Positions 58,302-64,000 of a stretch of DNA of 64,000 nucleotides are shown one piece after another. Made by a program: the position numbers and the translations under genes. Source of the DNA: Labrys sp. KNU-23 (GTDB lineage Bacteria > Pseudomonadota > Alphaproteobacteria > Rhizobiales > Labraceae); the NCBI RefSeq assembly GCF_008330945.1, contig NZ_CP043489.1, positions 4,971,501-5,035,500 on the forward strand. Direction: 5' to 3'. The number at the start of each line of letters is the position of its first letter. Position 1 is the stretch's first letter. The notes beneath the pieces were generated by a model. That model had not been told where the DNA came from and did not search any database. It was given only the letters and a program-made list of their open reading frames with translations.

Positions 58302-61300
58302 TCAGGTGAGCTTGCCGGCGGCATGCGCCAGGATCGTATAGACCTTGCCGGAATCGGCGGTGAGGTAGGTCCTGGCCATGTTGCCGCTGCGATCCTCGCG
58401 GTCCACTTCGGCAATGAGCTGCTCGAACTCCTGGACATAACGGTCCACCGTCGCCTGGAACTCCGCATCGCGGCGATAGCGCCGGCGGATTTCCTCGAAG
58501 GCCTGCTGGCCCTGCAGCGTATAGAGCCGGCGCGAGAAGGCGTTGCGCTCGCCGCGGCGGTAGCGATCCCAGACCTCGGCGACGGCGTCATGCTCGACCA
58601 TCTTGGCGATATCGACCGACAGCGTGTCGAGGGAGGACGCCATCACGGCTGGCGTGTTGGCCTGGGGAGCCGGCTCCGGCTCGTCGCGTGAGGCGCGCGC
58701 CAGCACTTCCGACAGCCAGCCGGTGCCGCGGCGTTCCCCTCGCGGGGCCACGGCGGTGCCGCGAGCCGGAGTAGCGGGCTTCAGGTCGGGAACCGGGGGC
58801 AACGTGCCGGCGCGCGGCATTTCCGCTCGGCGGGCAGGGGCCTCGGGCACCGCCTCGGCGCGCTCGCGCAGCCGGAGCGGGGCGGGGATCGGCCGGTCGG
58901 ACGGTTCGGCGATATCGAGCGAGCGGCTTGAGCGGCTGACGATGTCGGCGAGGTCGTTCAGGGCCTGGATCTGCTCGGCCACGACGCGGCGCATGGTGGC
59001 GGTGGAGTCCGACGTCTCCTTCGGGATCTCCAGCAGGCCGCGCTTGAGCTCGGAGCGGGTGGCTTCCAGCTCCTGCTTCACGGTCTGGGTCATGCCGCGC
59101 ATCTCCTGGGCCACTTCGGCAAACCGCTCGGTGGCGTTGCCGAACAGGCCTGAGATTTCCTGCACCGCCTGCTCGTAGGTCGATTTGAGGGCGGTGGAGG
59201 TGCGATCGCGCTCCTTGCCGGTGGTGGCACGGATGAGCTCGAACTGATCGGCGATGGCCTGCGCCGTGGTGTTGGCGTTATCGGCGAGCAGGCCACTGGT
59301 CTGGCGCGCCTTGCTTTCGGCATTGGCGAGCTTTTCCTCGATCACCTCGGCGAAGGATTTCATCATGGCTTCCATCGCCTCGACCTTGCCGCCCACGGTG
59401 GAGACCAGGGCCTCCAGGGTGGTACGGCGTTCGTCGAGAGCCTGGTCGACACGGGCCTGCGTATCGGTCAGGACGGCAGCGGCGCTGCTGAGGTGATTGC
59501 TCTGTTCCTCCAGGCGGTTGGCCATGGTGCCGACATCGCTGATGACGTGAGAGGCAAGGTCGCGCAATGTCGCGACCTGATCGCCGACACGGTCGGTTGC
59601 GCCGCTGGTCTGGTCGGCGAGATTCAGCATGGTCGACTGGAAATCGCGCAGGCGGCCGGCCAGGCCTCCCTCGATGGCGTCGAGGGCCTTGGTGGAGTTG
59701 TCGAGCGACTCGTGCAAGGCGGTGTTGGTGCCGGCGACCCGATCCAGCAGCGAGGTGATTTCCTCGCGCAGTCGGGCCTGCAGCGAGCCGAGATCGCCGA
59801 TCGCCTGGCTGGCCTTGGTCTCGATGGAGGAGGAGAGAGCCTGCGACGAAGCCTCCAGTGCCTGGCTCAGTTCGAAGCGCTTGGTCGAGAGAGCCTCGAC
59901 CAGGTCGCCGCCCTTCTGGCCGATGAGTTCGGCAAGCTGGCCTGCACGCTCGTCGAGGGCCTTGGCCACGGTCTCGGCGATGTCACCGAGTTCACCGGAC
60001 ATGCTGGTGCTGCGCGTCGACAGCGTCTCGACCAGGAACTGGCCGCGTTCGTCGAGGATCTTGGCGATCTCGCTTGAGCGAGCGCCAAGCAGGCTGGCGA
60101 GGGCACTGGTCTTGTCGCGCAACTGGGTGCTGACATCGCCCGAGATCTGGTTCAGCGTGTCGATCAACTGCTGACCGCGCTCGCTGAGCAGGCCCGCCAT
60201 GGCGTTGGCGCGGGTGTCGAGCAAGGCATTGATCTCGTCCGTACGCTCGCCGAGCTTGACGCTGACGTCGCTGGACAGGCGGCTGAGCGTCGCATCGACC
60301 GAGGCGACGTTCTGCAGGAGGTCGACCGAGACGTTCTGCACCCTCTCGCTGAGCGTGTCGGCGATATGCAGGCCGCGCGAGTCGAGGGCGTCCGAGAGAT
60401 CGGCGAGGCGGCCGAGAACATCCTGCTCGAAGCGGGTGATCCGCGTGTCGAGGGCATGCGCGATATCGTCGGCGCGCGTGCTGAGGGTGCGATCGATTTC
60501 GTTGACCTTGCTGGACAGCGTGTCCGCAATCGCGGTGGTCTTGCTGTCGAACTGGGCCGCGATCTCGGCGGCCTTGACCGTAAGGTCGTTGCTCATCAGC
60601 GAAGAGCGGCTGTCGAGATGCGAGGTCAGGTCCTCGGCGCGAGCGCTGAGCGTTTCAGTCAGATCGGCGCCCTTGCTGCCCAGCGCCACGACGATGTCGT
60701 CGGCACGGCGCGACAGCGTGTCGGTGATACTGGCGCTGCGGCCGTCGATGAGCGAGGTGATCTCACGGGCCCGTCCGTCGAGCAGGGTGCCGATCGCCTG
60801 GGTCCGCTCGTCGATGAGGGTGCTGATCTGCGTGGCGCGGCCGCCCAGCAATTCGTCGATGGCACTGCTGCGGCCGTCCAGGAGGTCGCTGATCTGGGAC
60901 GCGCGGTTGTCGAGCACACTGCCGATGGCAGCGGCGCGGCCGTCGAGCAGGTCGCTGGCCTCGCGGGCTTTGGCTTCCAGGGTGGCACCGACTTCCTTGC
61001 CGCCTTCGCCAAGCAGCTTGGCGAGTTCGAGCGTACGGGTCGCCAGGGTCTCGTTGAGCGACCGGGCGCGGCTGTCCAGACCCTGATCGATCCGGGCGAG
61101 GCGGCCCTCGATGGTCTGGGCGACGTCGCCCGCCTTGGTGGTCAGCCGGTCATCCAAATCGGACAGCTGCCCATCGAGCGCTACCAGCTTTTCCTCCAGC
61201 GTACGTGCGACGGATGCCGTGTGGGTGCCGAAACGGGCATCGAAAGCCTCGAGCTTGCCGCCCAGCAGTTCGGCTGCCTGGGCCGTGTGGCCCTGCACCT

Positions 61301-64000
61301 GGTCGGTAAGGCGGGTGCCGTGCAGGCGGATCGAGCTCTCGAAGCCGAGCAGCTTCTGGGCGAGATCGTCGCTGAGGGCCCGGGAATCGTCGCCGATACG
61401 GGCGACGAGGGCGTGCCCGCGATTGCTGACGATATCGTCGAGCTCGGCGATCTGGCGTTCCAGCGATTGGTTCACCTCGCCGATGCGCCGGCCCATGCCG
61501 TCCTCGAAGACCTTCAGCTGATTGTCCAGCGTGGCATGGATGGTGGTGGCGTTCGACTGGAACTTTGTCTCGAAGGTGCTGAGCTTGTCGGCAATCGCGC
61601 CATGAATGACGTCGGTATTGGCGGCGACCTGCGCCTGCAGGGTCACGAGGCGCTCGTCGAGCGCGTCCTGCAAGGCCGAAGAGTTGTTGAGGAAATGCGT
61701 CTCGAAGGCGCCGAAGCGCTGGTCGAGCGAGGAGCGTACCAGCGCCGTGTTGCTGGCAAAACGCATCTCGAAGGCGGCCAGGCTGTCGTCGAGCGCGGCC
61801 TGGGTGTTCTGCACATCGCCGTTGAAGCGGCTCTGGAAGTCCCCGAGGCGGGCGGCCAGATCGGCCTGGTTGGACTGCAGCGTATCGCTGAAGCTGGCCT
61901 GGAAGTCGCTGATCCGGTTCTCGAAATTCGAGGCGGCCGTCGAGGCCATCGACTGGAAGCGGTGTTCGAAATCGTTCAGGCGGGTATCGAGCAGGGCATG
62001 GGCGTCATTGGCGCTGCCGGCGAAATACTGCTCGAACTGGCTGAGGCGATTGTCGATCAGGCCATGCGCATTCTCGGCGCTGGCGCCGAAGCGCTGTTCG
62101 AATTCGCCCAGGCGCTTGTCGAGCGCGGACTGTGCGCCATTGGCACTGGAGCCGAAGCGCAGCTCGAACTCGCCCAGACGTTTGTCGACCGAGGCCTGGA
62201 CCTGGTCCGCGCTGGCGCCGAAGCGCTGCTCGAATTCGCCGATGCGCTGCTCGATCGCGGCCTGCGCCTGATCGGTACTGGCACCGAAGCGCTGTTCGAA
62301 GCCACCCAGTTCGCGGCTGAGCGTGGCCTGGATGTCGCGTGCGCTGGAGCCGAAGCGCTTCTCGAACTCACCCAGATGCTGATTGAGTGTGGTCTCGATC
62401 CCCTGGGCGCCGGAGCCGAAGCGTAGTTCAAACTCGCTCATGCGCTGGGCGAGGGCGGTCTGAATGTCGCCGGCCCCCGACATGAAGCGTTGCTCGAACT
62501 CGCCGAGGCGCTGCGAAAGGGTGCTCTGGATGTCGCCGGCGCCCGACACGAAGCGCTGTTCGAAATCGCCCAGGCGCTGGCTGAGGGCGGCGTGAATGTC
62601 GTCGGCGCCCGCGCCGAAGCGCTGCTCGAAATCACCCAGGCGCTGGCTGAGGGTGGCGTGAATGTCATCGGCGCCGGCACCGAAGCGCTGTTCGAACTCG
62701 CCGAGGCGCTGATTGAGCGTGGTGTGGATATCCGCGGCACCGGCGCTGAAGCGCTGCTCGAATTCGCCGAGGCGCTGGCTGAGCGAGGCGTGGATGCTGT
62801 CGGCGCCCGAACCGAAGCGCTTCTCGAAGTCGCCGAGACGCTGATTGAGCGTGGTGTGGATATCCTCGGCACCGGCACTGAAGCGCTGCTCGAACTCGCC
62901 GAGGCGCTGGCTGAGCGAGGCATGGATGCTGTCGGCGCCCGAACCGAAGCGCTTCTCGAAGTCGCCGAGACGCTGGCTGAGCGAAGCGTGGATATCTTCG
63001 GCATTGGTGCCGAAGCGCTGCTCGAAATCGCCCAGGCGCTGGCTGAGGGCACCGTGGGCCTGTTCCGCATTGGCGTTGAAGCGCTGCTCGAAGCCCTTGA
63101 GCGTGTCGTCGAGGCCCGAACGGTTGTTCTGGATATTGGTGGCGAAACGCACCTCGAACTCGCCCAGGCGCCGGTCGAGATCGGCATGGGCGAGGGTGGA
63201 GAGCGATTTGAAGCGATGCTCGAACTCGGACATGCGGGTATCGAGCCCGGTATGGATCGTGCCGGCGCTTTCGGCGAAGCGGGTATCGAAGCCCTTGAGC
63301 GTATCGTCGAGGGCCGAATGCACCTTCTGCGCATGGTCGAGGCTGCGGGTCTCCAGGCCGGACAGGCGCTCGTCGAGGCGCGTATGCAGATTGTCCGCGA
63401 TTTCCTGGCTGCGCTTCTCATGGCTGTCGAGCCGCTCGGCAAGGGCCTTGCCGAAGGCGTTGGTCTGCGTTTCCACGGTGTTCTCGAGCCGCGACACGCC
63501 GAAATTGATCTGCGAGACCGCAGCGGCGCTGCGCTCGCCGATGACGCGGGTCAGCGTGTCGCCACCAATGGCGAGAATGCCGGAGGCGTCGCGGGCGGCC
63601 GTGTTGATGCGGGCTGAAAGCTGCGTGCCTTCCTCTTCCAGCACAGCCTGAAGGCGCTGTGCCGATGCCGTGACAGCAGACTCGGCTTCGGTGCTGCGCT
63701 TTTCGATGTTGGCCACGATGGTCTGGCCGGTCGCTGCCAACCTACGATCGATGTCGCCGCCGCCGACCACGATGGATTCGTGGATGCGCTCGCCGGTCTG
63801 GGTGAGGCGATCGGCAAGGTCGCCGCCGCGGGTGGTGATGATCTCGGCGATCTGGGTGGCCGTGCTCTCGAGCTTGCCGGCGACGTCCATGCCGCGGTTC
63901 TGCAAGTCGCCGAGAATGGCGTCGCCCGTCGAGCGCAGCGTGCTGTTGACGTCGGCCACCGAACCGATGATCTGCTCGACCATCTTGGCGCCGGTGTCGC
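58302..64000 (-). CDS. Giant coiled-coil polar-growth protein, GPR/RgsE-like, N-terminus beyond window
   Basis: The window holds about 1,900 C-terminal residues; the frame is open to the right edge. Nearly all is helical repeat. The N-terminal part seen has 22-residue apolipoprotein-like units (LSQRLGDFEQRFGTNAEDIHAS and variants, about 61.9-63.3 kb). The middle has 11-residue units (LLDGRAAAIGS, VLDNRASQISD and so on, about 60.2-61.1 kb). A proline-rich linker and a conserved globular C-terminus (AEVWDRYRRGERNAFSRRLYTLQGQQAFEEIRRRYRRD) end the protein. Agrobacterium GPR and Sinorhizobium RgsE, essential organisers of polar growth, share this build. Neighbouring 22-mer units are very similar in DNA, showing recent duplication. 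Confidence 0.85.
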   Translation of the reverse strand, partial: DTGAKMVEQIIGSVADVNSTLRSTGDAILGDLQNRGMDVAGKLESTATQIAEIITTRGGDLADRLTQTGERIHESIVVGGGDIDRRLAATGQTIVANIEKRSTEAESAVTASAQRLQAVLEEEGTQLSARINTAARDASGILAIGGDTLTRVIGERSAAAVSQINFGVSRLENTVETQTNAFGKALAERLDSHEKRSQEIADNLHTRLDERLSGLETRSLDHAQKVHSALDDTLKGFDTRFAESAGTIHTGLDTRMSEFEHRFKSLSTLAHADLDRRLGEFEVRFATNIQNNRSGLDDTLKGFEQRFNANAEQAHGALSQRLGDFEQRFGTNAEDIHASLSQRLGDFEKRFGSGADSIHASLSQRLGEFEQRFSAGAEDIHTTLNQRLGDFEKRFGSGADSIHASLSQRLGEFEQRFSAGAADIHTTLNQRLGEFEQRFGAGADDIHATLSQRLGDFEQRFGAGADDIHAALSQRLGDFEQRFVSGAGDIQSTLSQRLGEFEQRFMSGAGDIQTALAQRMSEFELRFGSGAQGIETTLNQHLGEFEKRFGSSARDIQATLSRELGGFEQRFGASTDQAQAAIEQRIGEFEQRFGASADQVQASVDKRLGEFELRFGSSANGAQSALDKRLGEFEQRFGASAENAHGLIDNRLSQFEQYFAGSANDAHALLDTRLNDFEHRFQSMASTAASNFENRISDFQASFSDTLQSNQADLAARLGDFQSRFNGDVQNTQAALDDSLAAFEMRFASNTALVRSSLDQRFGAFETHFLNNSSALQDALDERLVTLQAQVAANTDVIHGAIADKLSTFETKFQSNATTIHATLDNQLKVFEDGMGRRIGEVNQSLERQIAELDDIVSNRGHALVARIGDDSRALSDDLAQKLLGFESSIRLHGTRLTDQVQGHTAQAAELLGGKLEAFDARFGTHTASVARTLEEKLVALDGQLSDLDDRLTTKAGDVAQTIEGRLARIDQGLDSRARSLNETLATRTLELAKLLGEGGKEVGATLEAKAREASDLLDGRAAAIGSVLDNRASQISDLLDGRSSAIDELLGGRATQISTLIDERTQAIGTLLDGRAREITSLIDGRSASITDTLSRRADDIVVALGSKGADLTETLSARAEDLTSHLDSRSSLMSNDLTVKAAEIAAQFDSKTTAIADTLSSKVNEIDRTLSTRADDIAHALDTRITRFEQDVLGRLADLSDALDSRGLHIADTLSERVQNVSVDLLQNVASVDATLSRLSSDVSVKLGERTDEINALLDTRANAMAGLLSERGQQLIDTLNQISGDVSTQLRDKTSALASLLGARSSEIAKILDERGQFLVETLSTRSTSMSGELGDIAETVAKALDERAGQLAELIGQKGGDLVEALSTKRFELSQALEASSQALSSSIETKASQAIGDLGSLQARLREEITSLLDRVAGTNTALHESLDNSTKALDAIEGGLAGRLRDFQSTMLNLADQTSGATDRVGDQVATLRDLASHVISDVGTMANRLEEQSNHLSSAAAVLTDTQARVDQALDERRTTLEALVSTVGGKVEAMEAMMKSFAEVIEEKLANAESKARQTSGLLADNANTTAQAIADQFELIRATTGKERDRTSTALKSTYEQAVQEISGLFGNATERFAEVAQEMRGMTQTVKQELEATRSELKRGLLEIPKETSDSTATMRRVVAEQIQALNDLADIVSRSSRSLDIAEPSDRPIPAPLRLRERAEAVPEAPARRAEMPRAGTLPPVPDLKPATPARGTAVAPRGERRGTGWLSEVLARASRDEPEPAPQANTPAVMASSLDTLSVDIAKMVEHDAVAEVWDRYRRGERNAFSRRLYTLQGQQAFEEIRRRYRRDAEFQATVDRYVQEFEQLIAEVDREDRSGNMARTYLTADSGKVYTILAHAAGKLT

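Noticed and set aside
61900..63300. 66-bp tandem DNA repeats as a satellite or CRISPR array
   Set aside because: Repeats are in frame within one coding sequence and translate to 22-residue helical units.
60366..63617. Long plus-strand frames (686 and 375 codons) across the giant gene
   Set aside because: Periodic antisense translation of a repeat-coding gene; repeats keep all frames open. The minus frame has the conserved C-terminal domain and a terminator.

Overview
The window is GC-rich, densely coded bacterial DNA of alphaproteobacterial, Hyphomicrobiales (Rhizobiales) character. The evidence is gene content: a complete aapJQMP-type amino-acid uptake system, an EipB-family envelope protein, a polar-growth giant coiled-coil protein of the GPR/RgsE type, DUF2852 and SIMPL-domain proteins, dctA/dctBD with a sigma-54 promoter, a ScfR-type regulator beside isocitrate lyase, and a phospholipase/glycosyltransferase pair of the kind used in phosphate-starvation lipid remodelling. 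The genus cannot be resolved. There is no rRNA, CRISPR array, IS element or prophage; one tRNA gene is present.

Layout. 1-8.3 kb: tail of an ABC-2 permease, an enolase-superfamily enzyme, and a polyamine-type ABC transporter (ATPase, two permeases, binding protein) with a P1/DmpA-type peptidase and an RpiR regulator. 8.3-15.7 kb: parE, then an envelope cluster (EipB, PAP2 phosphatase, GT2, LAB_N membrane protein, SIMPL protein), then metC. 15.7-23.1 kb: aap operon with three tandem binding-protein paralogues of identical length (337 aa) before the permeases and ATPase. 23.1-31.1 kb: proline iminopeptidase, galE, DUF3422 protein, several small proteins, possible sRNA genes, an AT-rich patch with a JmjC/cupin-like protein, and tRNA-Lys(CTT). 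31.2-42 kb: orphan form-II CoxL-like oxidoreductase, VOC and AraC genes, XRE-cupin regulator, QueA-like/SDR pair, dinB, TetR/FAD-monooxygenase pair. 42-50.6 kb: central carbon control: ScfR regulator/aceA (glyoxylate shunt) and dctD-dctB/dctA (C4-dicarboxylate uptake). 50.6-64 kb: Ntn hydrolase, FadL-type porin, FAH hydrolase, DUF2852, PlcP-like phosphoesterase plus GT4, LysE exporter, and the 3' part of the giant coiled-coil gene, which runs off the right edge.

Functionally this is mostly a nutrient-scavenging and envelope-maintenance region: amino acids, polyamine-like compounds, dicarboxylates, acetate/fatty acids and long-chain hydrophobic substrates are imported, and the adjacent regulators carry recognisable candidate operators. 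The most interesting non-gene structure is a family of dispersed intergenic inverted repeats (best copies near 0.85, 24.2, 41.9 and 50.5 kb). Their arm sequences differ between copies, but in the two best copies the arms stay perfectly complementary. No clear-cut undescribed defence or mobile system was found; the best leads are the repeat family, the QueA-like/SDR pair, the JmjC-like gene in an AT-rich patch beside tRNA-Lys, and the structured leader and hairpin-separated triplication in the aap operon.
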